Shown here piece after piece: positions 21,215-31,890 of a stretch of 64,000 bases of DNA. This DNA is from Nothophaeocryptopus gaeumannii (Eukaryota > Ascomycota > Dothideomycetes > Mycosphaerellales > Mycosphaerellaceae). The notes below the pieces were generated by a model. It was not told the DNA's origin, made no database searches, and saw nothing but the letters and a program-made list of their open reading frames with translations. The stretch covers positions 1,426,001 to 1,490,000 of the forward strand of contig JASISA010000027.1 of the NCBI GenBank assembly GCA_031771865.1. The letters run 5' to 3'. How positions within the stretch are numbered: the stretch's first letter is position 1; each line of letters starts with the position of its first letter. A program made the translations under genes and the position numbers.

Positions 21215-22161
21215 CACGCATTTTGTACATGGTGCTCACGAAATGAAAGCATACAGTGAATGACCCGACTGTGCAGGCCGAGGGCGTGCAGCCAGTCCTC
21301 ACACTCTGCACGTGATGAACTTTATCGCAAGCGATCGGGCCCAAGCACCGGCGTCCCACCAACGCCTCGTCACTAGTGAGCCCCTCGGTGCTGCTTTGTT
21401 CCTCAGAAATAGCACACCATCTCTGGTGATGTTGACTTTTGACAGTATCGCGACTGAGTCTGGTTACACCAAACGGCTTACTTGAGACACTGACACTGAC
21501 GCCGCGGGCGTGACGCAGCAGCAGCCGAGTCGGTGGAGACGCAGAACAAGGACCTGGGCTGGTCGCGAACTCAGATCGGTTTCCAGACATACATACATAT
21601 ATGAAGTCTTTCGGCAGCTAAGAGGGTCCATACGAAGCAGCAAAGGCTGGCGCAGGCAAGAGCAGGCTGCAAGAAGAACATGAGCCTGGCCATAATTGGA
21701 AGTTTCCCGAGACTGTGCATGTGAACATCTATCATTGGAAAAGCACCCCAAGCCGCCAGCAACGACCCAACTCGATCTTCCGCCGCCCATAGCGACAGCA
21801 GGCTCGACGCATGCGAGACACGACCCGAGCACGACAACTGCGACCAGAACTACCCAGAAAGAGCTGCTGCTTTCTACGCGCGCGCGCCGCACTCCCCACG
21901 GAATAGCGGGCTGCGAAGCTGGCTCTTTCAGGCTTTGAAGCGCTCACCAGCGACGACTCATCCTCAGAGCCGGCCTATCCTCCTCCTCCGCCAATTGAAT
22001 CGCCGCGAACGGCCCCTCCGCCCCTGCATCGAGCCGGAGGAGAGCAAGGCAGCGAGGCGTTGGTGCGTCCTGATTTGCACCATCGCGGGCTGAGCTTGAG
22101 CGACGCATTCAAAAAAGCGTGCACTGTGCATCACGTCGCTCTGGACGAACTCTCCGAAACC
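21215..22161. other. Intergenic: 3' flank of Zn2Cys6 gene and promoter/leader of the CK2 beta gene
   Basis: About 950 bp. The CK2 frame is open upstream to 22060 but without an ATG, so 22060-22161 is treated as leader. Nothing else recognised. Confidence 0.45.
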
Positions 22162-23442
22162 ATGTCGTCCAGTTCTCAGGCCCCCGAGAGCTGGATCTCG
22201 GCGTTCTGCTCGCTCGTGGGCCACGAATACTTTGCTGAGGTCTCCGAAGACTTCATCGAGGATGACTTCAACTTGACGGGCTTGCAAAGTCAAGTGCCTA
22301 TGTACAAAGAGGCGCTAGAGATGATATTGGATGTCGAGCCGGAAGACGCAAGCGAGGAGGAAGAAGACGAGGAAGAAGACGAGGACGAGGATGAGGATGA
22401 GATGCATGACGGTGAACTCATAGCACGTGGGGGTTACAGACGAGCTGCGGATGCAGCAGCGGCCGCGGCCGAGAGAAGACACTTGCGCATGGCGAGCGAT
22501 CTGAGTGTGATCGAGAGTTCGGCAGAAATGCTGTACGGCTTGATACACCAGCGCTTTATTACAAGCCGGCAAGGAATACAACAAATGGCGGAGAAGTATG
22601 AGCTTGGGCATTTCGGACACTGTCCCCGAGTCTTCTGCCATGGCGCCAAGGTGCTACCCGTTGGCTGCTCTGATATACTTGGACAAGAAACAGTGAAGCT
22701 GTTTTGTCCTAGCTGTTTGGACGTGTACACGCCGCCTAACAGCCGTTTTCAGACTGTCGATGGAGCCTTCTTTGGCACTACATTTGGATGCCTGTTTTTC
22801 ATGACATTTCCGGAACTGGACATCGGAGGTCAAAAACCTCCTCCGAGAGAAGAAGCCTCAACTTCTTCACCCACGGAGAAGAATCATCGCGGATCTCTAT
22901 CTTCCTCAATAACAGCAGAGCAATTCCAATCCGGCATACCGCCTCCGCCGCCCGAACCACCCGTACTCAACCAACCCGAGAACATCAACGGCGTCGCGCC
23001 TAAGAACCTCGCACCTGGTCTAGGCCTAGGCAACATCTACGAGCCCAGAATATACGGCTTTCGAGTCAGCGAAATCGCCAAATCCGGTCCTCGCATGAAA
23101 TGGCTGCGCAGCAGACCCACAGACGTCAACGAGCTAGACGAATGTACGCTCTGGGCTAATAGCCAAGAAGCTCGAATGGCACAACAAGCTCAAAACGTGG
23201 CTCCCGAGCCGGAATTTGGGGATTCAGAGATGGCGGAGGATAATGTGGAGATTGATGAAGGGGAGCAGGAGGATATGGAGATGAGTGTCAATGGGAATGG
23301 GCAGGTGGAAGAAGACCTGACGCAAAGGAGGAAGGGCTCTAGGAGGGGCACGGCGAATCATGGGGGCGATGCAGGACCTGGTGCGAGTCTTGTCAATGGC
23401 GACTCCGGAAGAAGTGCTTTGAGGGTGGGAGACGGGGGTTGA
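22162..23442 (+). CDS. Casein kinase II regulatory (beta) subunit
   Basis: Single exon, 426 residues from the ATG at 22162 (MSSSSQAPESWISAFCSL). Conserved CK2-beta features in order: GHEYFAEVSEDFIEDDFNLTGL (~15-36), a long acidic insertion of Glu/Asp (~67-85), the helix SAEMLYGLIHQRFITSRQGI (~120-140), and the zinc ribbon with CPRVFC at ~154-159 and CPSC ~29 residues later (C-x4-C...C-x2-C), followed by DGAFFGTTFGCLFFMTFPEL, the dimer interface. The C-terminal ~190 residues are a Pro/Glu-rich extension. CK2 beta dimerises and docks catalytic alpha subunits and substrates. Long acidic insertions are typical of the Ckb1-like fungal paralogue; the assignment between the two fungal beta subunits is inference. 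Confidence 0.9.
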   Translation: MSSSSQAPESWISAFCSLVGHEYFAEVSEDFIEDDFNLTGLQSQVPMYKEALEMILDVEPEDASEEEEDEEEDEDEDEDEMHDGELIARGGYRRAADAAAAAAERRHLRMASDLSVIESSAEMLYGLIHQRFITSRQGIQQMAEKYELGHFGHCPRVFCHGAKVLPVGCSDILGQETVKLFCPSCLDVYTPPNSRFQTVDGAFFGTTFGCLFFMTFPELDIGGQKPPPREEASTSSPTEKNHRGSLSSSITAEQFQSGIPPPPPEPPVLNQPENINGVAPKNLAPGLGLGNIYEPRIYGFRVSEIAKSGPRMKWLRSRPTDVNELDECTLWANSQEARMAQQAQNVAPEPEFGDSEMAEDNVEIDEGEQEDMEMSVNGNGQVEEDLTQRRKGSRRGTANHGGDAGPGASLVNGDSGRSALRVGDGG

Positions 23443-23814
23443 TGTTGACTTTTGGAGGGATGATACCACAGTAGCAGCAGGAGCATATTAAACGCGGGAC
23501 AAGAGCGTCGCAAGGCTCTTCATTCAATTCTTTCTCCGAATTTCTCATCGGTTTGAACAGTCTCGGCTTAGCAATCTCTCATTTGCTTTGCCTGCATAGC
23601 GGCTGGTGTTCTAGGGGCAGGAGGTAGACTCTTTTTGCAGATGAGAAGCATTTCACGACTTTCGATCAATAAAGGTCCGACTTCAAGCTCACATTCCCTT
23701 TAGACTGAGTTGAATCATGTGAAGAGCTTGGCACAAGTAAGTTTCCCCTTCACTTTGGAGGGAGGTACCTATGAGCGAGAACTTTCGTCTTCGCTACCTA
23801 TAAGAGCTGCTAGC
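23443..23814. other. Convergent intergenic region (CK2 beta and GCV1 3' ends)
   Basis: 370 bp of 3' flanks; no feature recognised. Confidence 0.45.
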
Positions 23815-25275
23815 TCAAGCAGGACTCAATGCCTCCTTGAAATACTTCGCAGGTACAAATGGCATCTTCGTCACCACCGCTTTTCTCTTCTTCCCTCTGA
23901 CGACAACCTGCAGTTCCGTACCAGACTTGTGCAGTCCATCCTTAACATATCCCATTGCGATATTCTTCTTCAACGTAGGACTTGGACAGCCAGATGTTAT
24001 ATTTCCAATGACATTGCCATCCGAATCGACAATCTCCGCGCCCTCACGAGCAGGTGCACCTTCAACGGTAAGTCCTACTCGACGTCGCGTCACGCCAACC
24101 CCGCCGTCTTTCTTGGGTGTGATTTGTGGGATGATGACTTCTGCGCCGTTGAAAGATGCTCGCTCGCCGGATCGGCGAGACTTGGGTACAATCCAGGCTA
24201 GTGCGCCCTCGACTGGTGTTGTGCTATCGTCTAAGTCATGTCCGTACAAGCACATACCCGCTTCGAGACGTAAGCTGTCTCGTGGCCCGAGCCCTGCGAA
24301 ACGTAGACGATCTGGTGTGCCGACTTCCAGAAGGAGTTTGGTCACGTCTACAGTCTGAGATGGGTGGATAGAAAGCTCGAAGCCGTCTTCGCCAGTGTAT
24401 CCGCCTCTGCTGGCGACGATGGGGAGTGATTCGCCGCTGGAGAGGTTTAGAGTGATGTGCTTCGCGTTGCCAAAGTACCACTTGTCTACGTTGACTTTGC
24501 AGGCCTCGGCGAGAGCTCCCTTCAGGATTTCTGCGGACTGCGTGCCCTGAATGGCGATTAGTCCATAGGGTCTGCCTTCGGCCTGGAGGTGACGGAGATG
24601 CGCGACTGGGTTCACAGTGCTGTCCCAGTTCTCGATAGCGGCAGAGAGAAACTTGTAGTCTTTCTCACGGCAGCCGGCGTTTGTGACGAGGTAGAATAGA
24701 TGCTTTGGCCCTTCTTCCAGACGAGTGATCATGCAATCATCTACAATCCCGCCAGTCTTTGGGTGTAGAAGAGCAGAAAGGCCAGACTGGCCGGGCTTCA
24801 ATTCTTTCAGTCCAGCTGGCGTGACAGATTCCAGGAATGCCTCAGCTCCTGGACCTTCCACGTGGTACTGTACCATGTGGCCGACATCGAAGAGAGAGGC
24901 TTTCTCGCGGGTCCAAGCGTGAGACTCGCCCACTGAAAGATCGGAATACTGCACTGGCATGTTGTAGCCGCCGAAAGGGACCATTTTCCCGCCATGCTGA
25001 ATGTGGAGGTCGTATAACGCTGTTCGGCCCAAATTGTCATCGTTAAACATTTCAGGCGCTGGAGTGGCATTGGAACTCTGGGCTCGCCGTTGCTGGACGA
25101 AGGAGTAGTTGAAAAGGGTCTTGGCCTTGACCTTGTCATTCGGTCTTTTCGAGGATACTGTTGAGACCGTCCTGGTATTGGCTGCTCCAATGGTGGCCCG
25201 GGAAGAGACTCGTGGTCCGTTAAGTGCCCTCCGAAGAGAGAGCGATGCTCTCGAAACGCCTCTGCTGGCCGACAT
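23815..25275 (-). CDS. GCV1: Mitochondrial aminomethyltransferase, glycine cleavage system T protein
   Basis: Single exon, 486 residues. Start MSASRGVSRASLSLRRAL is an Arg/Ser-rich presequence; with RRAQSSNA near 68 as a second processing-like segment it is longer than in yeast Gcv1. The catalytic core starts TALYDLHIQHGGKMVPFGGY (~86-105) and includes SHAWTREKASLFDVGHM, GGIVDDCMITRL, the folate-site region SRGGYTGEDGFELSI, DSLRLEAGMCLYGHDLDD and the C-terminal IGNITSGCPSPTLKKNIAMGY. The enzyme transfers the aminomethyl carbon from H protein to tetrahydrofolate, releasing ammonia, in the mitochondrial matrix. It shares a 197-bp upstream region with VMA5. Confidence 0.95.
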   Translation of the reverse strand: MSASRGVSRASLSLRRALNGPRVSSRATIGAANTRTVSTVSSKRPNDKVKAKTLFNYSFVQQRRAQSSNATPAPEMFNDDNLGRTALYDLHIQHGGKMVPFGGYNMPVQYSDLSVGESHAWTREKASLFDVGHMVQYHVEGPGAEAFLESVTPAGLKELKPGQSGLSALLHPKTGGIVDDCMITRLEEGPKHLFYLVTNAGCREKDYKFLSAAIENWDSTVNPVAHLRHLQAEGRPYGLIAIQGTQSAEILKGALAEACKVNVDKWYFGNAKHITLNLSSGESLPIVASRGGYTGEDGFELSIHPSQTVDVTKLLLEVGTPDRLRFAGLGPRDSLRLEAGMCLYGHDLDDSTTPVEGALAWIVPKSRRSGERASFNGAEVIIPQITPKKDGGVGVTRRRVGLTVEGAPAREGAEIVDSDGNVIGNITSGCPSPTLKKNIAMGYVKDGLHKSGTELQVVVRGKKRKAVVTKMPFVPAKYFKEALSPA

Positions 25276-25472
25276 GATGGCCTCTGTGCTGCGATGACTT
25301 AGTCACCGTGGAAGAGAGGTGAAGATGTGGCCCCACTTTAATGTCAGAGCCTCAGGCAGAGCTCGTCACTCGAAGCTCCACAGCCAGGAACACAATGCAA
25401 GCTTGAAGCCATCACCACATTCAGTGCCCACCCATATAACCGCCTCCTCTCCTTTCGTGGATCGTAGACACA
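25276..25472. promoter_or_regulatory. Compact bidirectional promoter between GCV1 (-) and VMA5 (+)
   Basis: Only 197 bp separate the two start codons, so both promoters and leaders overlap here. The half nearest VMA5 is C/T-rich (leader-like). No defined factor site asserted. Confidence 0.7.
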
Positions 25473-26780
25473 ATGCCGGCACAGCAGTTCTTTCTGGTGT
25501 CACTGCCGACCTCAATATCACCTTCCGGCGACCGCGACGAAGCTCTTACCGCCTTGCGATCCGCAGTGAACCCAGATCAAGGCACCACTTACCCATTCGC
25601 GATTCCGGAATTCAAGATTGGCACACTCGATGCGCTCGTACAGCAAGCAGATGATCTAGCAAAGCTCGAAGCGGGATGTAAGGGCGTAGTGGACAAGGTC
25701 GCAGACTCGTTGAGGTCATTGCTGGACGGCGATGAAGACAAGATACAAGAGCAGAAGGTTGTCAATGATAGTACGCTCCCCTTGCTGGAACGCACTGGAT
25801 AAGAGAGAACTTTGGATATTTAGCTGATCCCACACATAGGACCGGTCGAGAACTACCTCCAGTCTTTCCAATGGAACAAGGTCAAATACCGCGCCGACAA
25901 GCCCATTGCAGAGCTCATCGACACGCTACAAAAGGAGATTGCAGCAGTCGACAACGATGTGAAGGCAAAGTTCAACCAGTATAACACCACAAAAACGAAT
26001 CTGGCATCCCTGCAGCGGTCACAGGCGGGCAACCTCTCCCAAAAGTCTCTCGTGGCCGTGATCAACCCCGACACATTGCTTAAGCCCGATCAATCCGAGT
26101 ACCTCCAACAGCATCTAGTCGCCGTACCCTCGCAGCTCATCAAGGACTTTCTCAAGACCTACGAATCGATATCGCCCATGGTAGTGCCCAGATCGGCGCA
26201 GCTTCTCGCCAAGGATGATGAGTTCCAACTTTATGCGGTCACAACTTTCAAGAAACACGCATCAGAATTTGTGCACAAGTGCAGAGAGCACAGATGGACA
26301 CCACGAGATATGAAGTTCACAGAAGGCGGCAGAGAGGCAGAGGAGCAAGAGCTGAAGAAATTGGACAAGGAGGAGAGAAGGGTATGGGGAGAGGCGTTGC
26401 GTCTGGGGCGAACAGGCTACAGTGATGCGGTTCAGGGGTGGATACATGTTCTTACCCTGAGAGTCTTCGTCGAGACAGTGCTCAGATATGGGTTGCCGTT
26501 GGCATACGTCTGCGGTCTGATCAAGGTATTACTCCATCACTGGATACTTCAGGCCCGCTTGTACTAACGATAGTTGCAGACCGACTCCAAAAACTCAAAG
26601 AAAGCAAAAGCTGCGCTGGATTCTCGTTTCTCTGACTTGGGTGGCAACGCCCTCAGCAAAGACAAGAAGGGTCGGCCGAAACAAGACGACAGCAATATGC
26701 AACAAGAAATGGCTGGCGCAGGCTTCGGCGGAGATCAGAGCTTCGAGCCATATGTGTTCTATGAGTTCGAAATCATATAG
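25473..26780 (+). CDS. VMA5: V-type proton ATPase subunit C
   Basis: Three exons: 25473-25770, 25840-26525, 26580-26780, giving 394 residues, the normal length. Introns 25771-25839 and 26526-26579 restore frame at VNDRPVENYLQSFQWNK and GLIKTDSKNSKKAKAALD; the second has a GTACTAACG branch site. Family landmarks: N-terminal FFLVSLPTS, FKIGTLDALVQQADDLAKLE, FQWNKVKYR, NLSQKSLVAVINPD, the foot-domain helix HASEFVHKCREHRWTPRDMKF, WIHVLTLRVFVETVLRYGLP and the C-terminal FEPYVFYEFEI. Subunit C links the peripheral stalks to V1 and controls reversible assembly of the vacuolar proton pump. Confidence 0.95.
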
Positions 26781-28358
26781 TGCATCTCGAGTGCGTAATG
26801 CTGCACTGGAGCTTTCGAACAGGCAGTCGCTCACTCGCAAGCATTTCGAAGTGTACATGCCCAATCAGAGACATGAAGACTGTCCAGCATCTCAGTCCTC
26901 TTCATGCGTGGAGCACGTAGCGAGGGAAGGTGAGCATGCGATCCTGCACGGCGATCAGACTCCTCAGACGGATTCTTGGGACGGGTTCGACAATCAGTCA
27001 TCCGCATCAGGAACAGGGTGTGCTCGCGTGAGCGCCATAGGAGCTGGGCAGAAGGTCATACCACTCTGTCGGTTCTGTTGCATAACAGCGGCGTGTCTAG
27101 TATACTGTACATCTAAAGCCCACCGAACAAGGCCGACGAGCGCGCATATAGAAGTCCTCTGATCCACCGTACAAGTGGTACTCAAGATCTAAGCATGCGT
27201 TTCAGCCGCACGCGGGGAGTTGATCATTGCCACGGATCTGTCAACTCGTCATCCAGTCACTTCATCTGCCTTACCTCAATATTTTATGTCTCTGAGAGGT
27301 GAGTACTCCATCATTGTTGTCTCCTATTTCGAGCAATATTCGTGGCAAGTACATTGGCATGTGAATCCTTCCAAGCAGCCAACGCTCCTCGGTCCAAGCT
27401 CGGTAGGGCAGTCGAAGAGGACCTGAGTGAACTAAGAACTTGTCGTGAATGGGCCAATCATCTTCCTCCTTGGCTTTGGCATCCTATTTCGGGACAAGAG
27501 ATGAATCCTTCGCCTCGCTCGTGGGAGCAGTACGGTTCACCGCCGCAGTGGATCGGCGAAGCAAACTGCTACCTCACCAGACTCTGGCCGATGTCCTCTA
27601 CTGCTTCACCACCATGAGCTTCGGCTGCCTGGTGATGCGGGCCGCCTGTGCGGTGTCCCTGCGCGGCGCAGCAAACCGCAGCTGCAACCGCGACATTGTC
27701 ACTACCCGGCTGGCAAAGGTGAGTGCAAAGGTCAGTCATGCCGAACCCCCACTAGTACTGGAAGGTGTACGAGCCTAGATTGATAGAGGCCTGAGTCCGC
27801 CGCGAAGGATGCATATCTCCCAGCCCGCCTGACACATATTGCTCCTCACCCTGCCTGCTGCCCGCTTCTGCATATCGAACATACATGCATTGTCGTAGTG
27901 GGGGCCAGCTGAAAGATTCCATCCCGTCACAAACATACGGCGCCGAACAGGCCAGACGGGACTAATTGTCTAACCTGAACGCCAACCTGCAGCTACTACT
28001 AGGTAGTTGGTAACTCTGCAGCACGTACCTATCCGACGGCTGAGTACCTGTTCACGTTCTCCCTTCAGCTTCCTATCTGCTCCTCTTCCGCCACTCCTCA
28101 TTGTCCTACCACCTTTCCAAGACAAACCGAGACAGAATTCGAACGACAATCAAGACAGCCTTCAGCAGAAACAGACTGAAAGATCTGCTTTTAGGGACCT
28201 TAGTCTACATTCCGCTTACATATTCTCCTTCACCGGTCTGGCAGCTCTGACGCATATTTGGCACTACTATTTCTTAAATCCGGAGTCACATCTATTCTAC
28301 CTGCGCGCAACCTTTCGCAAGTCCTCAGCACAGATTTGCAGGAAGACAAGCAGCAGCC
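26781..28358. other. 1.6-kb intergenic stretch with one low-confidence small ORF
   Basis: Holds the VMA5 3' UTR, the leader of the 28359 gene (pyrimidine-rich from ~28040) and a possible small gene at 27449-27778 listed separately. Otherwise nothing supported. Confidence 0.45.
27449..27778 (+). CDS. Possible small hypothetical gene or first exon
   Basis: ATG-initiated frame of 109 residues beginning MGQSSSSLALASYFGTRDES. The first ~90 codons look protein-like and end at TRLAK exactly where a strong splice donor (AAAG then GTGAGTGC, donor G at 27719) occurs, so the last ~19 residues may be intron. No acceptor/exon pair could be chosen with confidence and no family is recognised. It may be a lineage-specific gene, a 5' exon of the downstream gene, or chance. 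Confidence 0.22.
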   Translation: MGQSSSSLALASYFGTRDESFASLVGAVRFTAAVDRRSKLLPHQTLADVLYCFTTMSFGCLVMRAACAVSLRGAANRSCNRDIVTTRLAKVSAKVSHAEPPLVLEGVRA

Positions 28359-29801
28359 ATGGGGGACTACTGGGGTGACGATGGCTACGATTACTACGGC
28401 CGGCCTCGACGTCGACCTTCTCCTCAACCTATGCGATCGGATCGCGATGGACTCCTAAGCCCAGGGCTCGGCAGCCAAAACCTGTATAGAAGCAGATCTC
28501 AAGGTCGTGGCCCAGCGCCCCAAATCAATGTCTATAACCGAATGTATCAGGATCAGCAGAGCAGATCGCCTTCACCTCTACCTTATCCGCAATATCCACC
28601 GTATCCTGCTTCTTCAGGATCGAGAAGGGCATCGCCTCGCAGCTCTCAAGAAGGACGGGGTCGAAGTCATAGCAGAGGCTTGAGCGATCGACTAGGCGCT
28701 AATCTTGCGGACGAGTTAGCTGAAATGGCTCTCGAGCATCGACTTCGATCTCGGTCAAGAGGTCGTTCCGATGCGAGCGCCTTCGATCATCCACCATCTG
28801 GATACGCTGAATGGCAGCTTGCACAGCGTGAGGCTCAGCTACGAGATCTGTCTCGAGAGAAGCGGTGGAGAGAGGAAGAGGAGAATATCAGGCGCAGATT
28901 GAAGCTCGAGCAGGTGGAGGCTGAGCTGAAGCGGGACAAGGACGAGGACGAGCGCAAAGATAGGGAGAAGCGTATTCTGGACGATGCCGAGCGCAAAGCC
29001 AGAGATGCTCGGGAAAAGAAAGAAGCTGCTGAGAAGGCGGCCGTTGCAGAATACGAACGTAAGAGAGCAGAAGATGCGCAAAAGGCAAAGGATGCAGAGC
29101 AAAGATTGCGTGAGAAGATAGAGCGCGAGGCGAAAGAAGCGAAAGAGAAGGAACAGAAGGCATATGAAGACTTCAAGCTCAAGGAGCAGGAGAAGAAAGA
29201 TAAGGAGAAGCGCGAATGGGAGGACTTCGAACGCAGACGAAAAGAGAAGCTAGACAAGGAGAAGAAGGAAAAGGAAGAGCAAGAGGAGAAGTTCCAGTCA
29301 GAGATGCGAAAACGCCTACGAGATCTAGGCTATACCGAGCGAACGATCGATATCATGGTCGACGAAGAAAAGGCCAAGAAGTTCAAGAAAGAAGTCAACG
29401 AGCCCATCCGCGTCCGCGACAATCGTCTCGAGCTCTTCCAGCCAGCACGAGGACCTGTCTATCCGAAAGTGCACAAGAATTACCTGGCCGTGGAGACGCT
29501 GAAATACTACGATCTACCTTGGGAATACGATAGGGTAAGCACCCCATCTCGTCAACACTACACTGTGCATTATAAATACTAACGATACCTTTTGTAACAA
29601 TAGAGCGATCCTGACTATATCATCATCCTGCGTGATATGGAGAAGCGAGAGACTGACGTTTTATTCGAGCATACTTCTCGCCTGAGGGCTGGTAAGCTGC
29701 TGCTTGAGGCGCCGAAAGAGAAGAAGCAGTTTGCGATGTATCGGAAACGATCGAGGAGTCGACATGGCGCGAGGGAGATTGGTGTTCTGCGATTGGCATA
29801 A
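28359..29801 (+). CDS. Charged coiled-coil protein with conserved fungal C-terminal domain, function unknown
   Basis: Two exons, 28359-29534 and 29604-29801, 457 residues; the 69-bp intron has GTAAGC/TAG ends and an ACTAAC branch. The N-terminal ~150 residues are Arg/Ser/Pro/Tyr-rich and disordered (RSRSQGRG, SRSPSPLPYPQYPPYP). Residues ~150-320 are a continuous Lys/Glu/Arg coiled coil (repeated EKRERE, DAERKARDAREKKEAAEKA). The end is ordered: LRDLGYTERTIDIMVDEEKA, then VHKNYLAVETLKYYDLPWEY and DYIIILRDMEKRETDVLFEH. That last block occurs, as I recall, in many fungal hypothetical proteins after a disordered region; no biochemical role is known to me. The minus-strand Ser/Phe-rich frames here are shadows of the charged repeat. 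Confidence 0.78.
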
Positions 29802-30285
29802 GGTGTAGATGAAGGGTGGTTCTGTTGTATGTTCGGGAAGAATACGTACTTGAGGGCTATGTGCTGGGCGCCGGGTTGTCGATTTTGGACGAGCAGCACA
29901 ATTGTGAGGGAATTTCGTGCGTTGAATATGCGGCTAGCAATGTTGAGGAACTTGAGTGTTGAAGAAGCGAGTAAAGTACTCAGATACCACCACCGAAAGG
30001 CTTTGCATGTGTATCTATTGGCTCAAAGGCTGCTTACCGCATTTTGAGTTTGAGCGTTCCATTCACTTGAGGATACCGCACAGACCTCGCGCACACAAGA
30101 TATCGCTGTCCTCTGAATGACATCACAGCAAAAGAAAAGTCGTTGCATGAGGACATACTTACTACCGTGACTGCGCCGTGCTCGAGCATCTGAGGACGTG
30201 ATGGCTGCAATAATGGAAGGACAATCTCATATAAGTCGCTGGTGGGTCAGCTTCCCCTAAATCACCACAACACCGTCCTTCCAGC
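29802..30285. other. Intergenic between two plus-strand genes
   Basis: 484 bp; 3' flank of the coiled-coil gene and promoter of the SprT-like gene. Nothing else recognised. Confidence 0.45.
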
Positions 30286-31200
30286 ATGGATGAAACTTCT
30301 GAGCTCATCGCATCGACGTCAGAGTCCCCAGCTACGATGACTACCAACGAGAAGAAGAAGAGTTACATTGTCAGGATTCGGAAGACGTATTCGTCCTATC
30401 ATGTAATTTCGAACTTCAAGAAAGAGCTCAGAAGGGCGACCGGTCTGGAAAAGGAAAAGCCACACCTCCCTCGCGTCATCTACAATGAAAAGGACGAATT
30501 CTTCACCCCAAGAGAAGTCGTCCAACTTCCTGATGCGCTCTTGGGAAGCTATCTCCCAAATATGCTGAGCAGCCACGTCGACTCAGGAGAACTGGAGTCA
30601 CCTACTCCTCTACGGCCGTTCCCAAGACCGGTCTCTGAGAAGGATGCGTGTACCCTGCTCTCGAACATCGCAGCAAGGGAACCGACTAACGCCGAGATTA
30701 TGGCGAGGAATCGATTGCGATTTGGGTATGAGTTTTTGAATGAGGCTTCGGATCGGGATGTCTTTTTGGCGAGGGTTCAGGATTTCGATGTCCTGGCTTT
30801 TGGCGGCGTACTCTCCCGGAGAGTGCATGTCACTTACTCCGGCGACCTGCCGAAAGGCGTCGCTGGGATGACGCTCGGACCAGTCGAAGGAGGTGATGGT
30901 CGCGTGAAAATCATCCTCCATCCAGACCTGGTATGGTTCAGAGACGGACAGCGACCGAAGGACTTCGTATGGGGAACGCTCATGCATGAGCTGATCCACG
31001 CCTTCATCTTCATCCTCACCAAGAGCAAAGGTACTCGGCAGGCGGAGCGGAAGCTGTGCATCTGTGGAAGCGCGACTGCACATGGGAGGCAGTTCAAGAA
31101 GGCTGCGGAGTGTGTGGCGAAGTGTGTTGGGCTTGGTGGGAGTTTCAAGGTGGAGGATATTTCGGAGAGTGCGTGTGATCATCGTTCGCAGCAGGCTTGA
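30286..31200 (+). CDS. SprT-like zinc metalloprotease domain protein
   Basis: Single exon, 304 residues. The key motif is HELIHAF (~238-244) within WGTLMHELIHAFIFIL, the HExxH zinc site of SprT/Spartan-type proteases. Upstream, DVFLARVQDFDVLAFGGVLSR matches the start of an SprT-like domain (a large 'D...FN..V..G.L' element), followed by VKIILHPDLVWFRDGQRPKDF. After the active site come CICGSATAHGRQFKKAAECV, with His and Cys that could be the third zinc ligand and part of a zinc ribbon. Spartan-family members cleave DNA-protein crosslinks; this smaller fungal type has not been assigned by me to a process. N-terminal ~100 residues are basic and variable. Confidence 0.8.
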   Translation: MDETSELIASTSESPATMTTNEKKKSYIVRIRKTYSSYHVISNFKKELRRATGLEKEKPHLPRVIYNEKDEFFTPREVVQLPDALLGSYLPNMLSSHVDSGELESPTPLRPFPRPVSEKDACTLLSNIAAREPTNAEIMARNRLRFGYEFLNEASDRDVFLARVQDFDVLAFGGVLSRRVHVTYSGDLPKGVAGMTLGPVEGGDGRVKIILHPDLVWFRDGQRPKDFVWGTLMHELIHAFIFILTKSKGTRQAERKLCICGSATAHGRQFKKAAECVAKCVGLGGSFKVEDISESACDHRSQQA

Positions 31201-31307
31201 AGATGGATCTCCGCGGAAATGGCTGGTGCTGGGCATTCGAAGGCGCAGACCGAGGTATTTAAAAGCGACTCATGTCTGAAATTTTGGGAACTTCCTCTCA
31301 GCACGAG

Positions 31308-31330
31308 GCGTTCGAGCCGCTGTCCAAGAG
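31308..31330 (+). repeat. Dispersed repeat, copy 1 (core GAGCCGCTGTCCAAG)
   Basis: Core of 15 identical bases shared by three copies within 600 bp. With its left flank (from ~31287) the similarity to copy 3 extends over about 60 bp at roughly three in four identical by eye. Confidence 0.75.
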
Positions 31331-31674
31331 GTGGTTTTGGTGGCGGGCTGTCAACGGAGTGTGTGTGTTCTCTGCGCGACTCTACTCGACAGAGGGCAGC
31401 AGCAGGCCTTCATTCTTGCTTGATCTCAACGCTGAAGCAGGGACAATGGAGTTCCTATGTTGTGCGCCGGGAGCTTCAACAATCGTCGACAACTGCGGTC
31501 ACTGCAACACAGCGTTCCTTACTATGCATTCCTGGTGAAACCGCAGCAACATCAGCCACTCACATCGCAGAGAAGCATCTCTGAGCAAAAGTGGGACGCT
31601 AAGCAGCCAAATCGAGATTTTATTGCTTCGCAAAGCTCGTCAACATCGGAGCGTTGGCCTTCTCTTCCAACACC

Positions 31675-31700
31675 ATGCGATCGAGCCGCTGTCCAAGAGT
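31675..31700 (+). repeat. Dispersed repeat, copy 2
   Basis: Contains ATGCGATCGAGCCGCTGTCC followed by AAGAG, sharing the 15-base core and the preceding CGAT/TTC-rich left flank with the other copies; begins about 368 bp from copy 1. Confidence 0.75.
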
Positions 31701-31862
31701 CGCCGGGGAGGGTGGGCGGTACGCTGCCAGAGCGCGTGTGAGCGGCGATCACAAGCCTCCAAGCAACCGCTCTCCAGCCAGTGGGTTTGCACTGAGCATG
31801 TGGAGGGGACACCCAGGGGTATATAAGCTGCATCGGAGCTGGAACTCGGAGCTTCTTCTCAT

Positions 31863-31890
31863 CACGAAGCGATTGAGCCGCTGTCCAAGG
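31863..31890 (+). repeat. Dispersed repeat, copy 3
   Basis: Core GAGCCGCTGTCCAAG preceded by a GGAGCTTCTTCTCATCACGA-like left flank similar to copy 1; begins about 188 bp from copy 2. Confidence 0.75.

Noticed and set aside
22060..22161. Upstream extension of the CK2 beta frame
   Set aside because: Begins with GTG and lacks an ATG; homology starts after Met at 22162, so it is treated as leader.
26985..27010. GGTTCGA motif considered as a tRNA B-box
   Set aside because: No A-box, acceptor stem or cloverleaf could be built; it lies in VMA5 downstream sequence.
28835..29257. Minus-strand Ser/Phe-rich ORF
   Set aside because: Antisense of the charged coiled coil of the 28359 gene.
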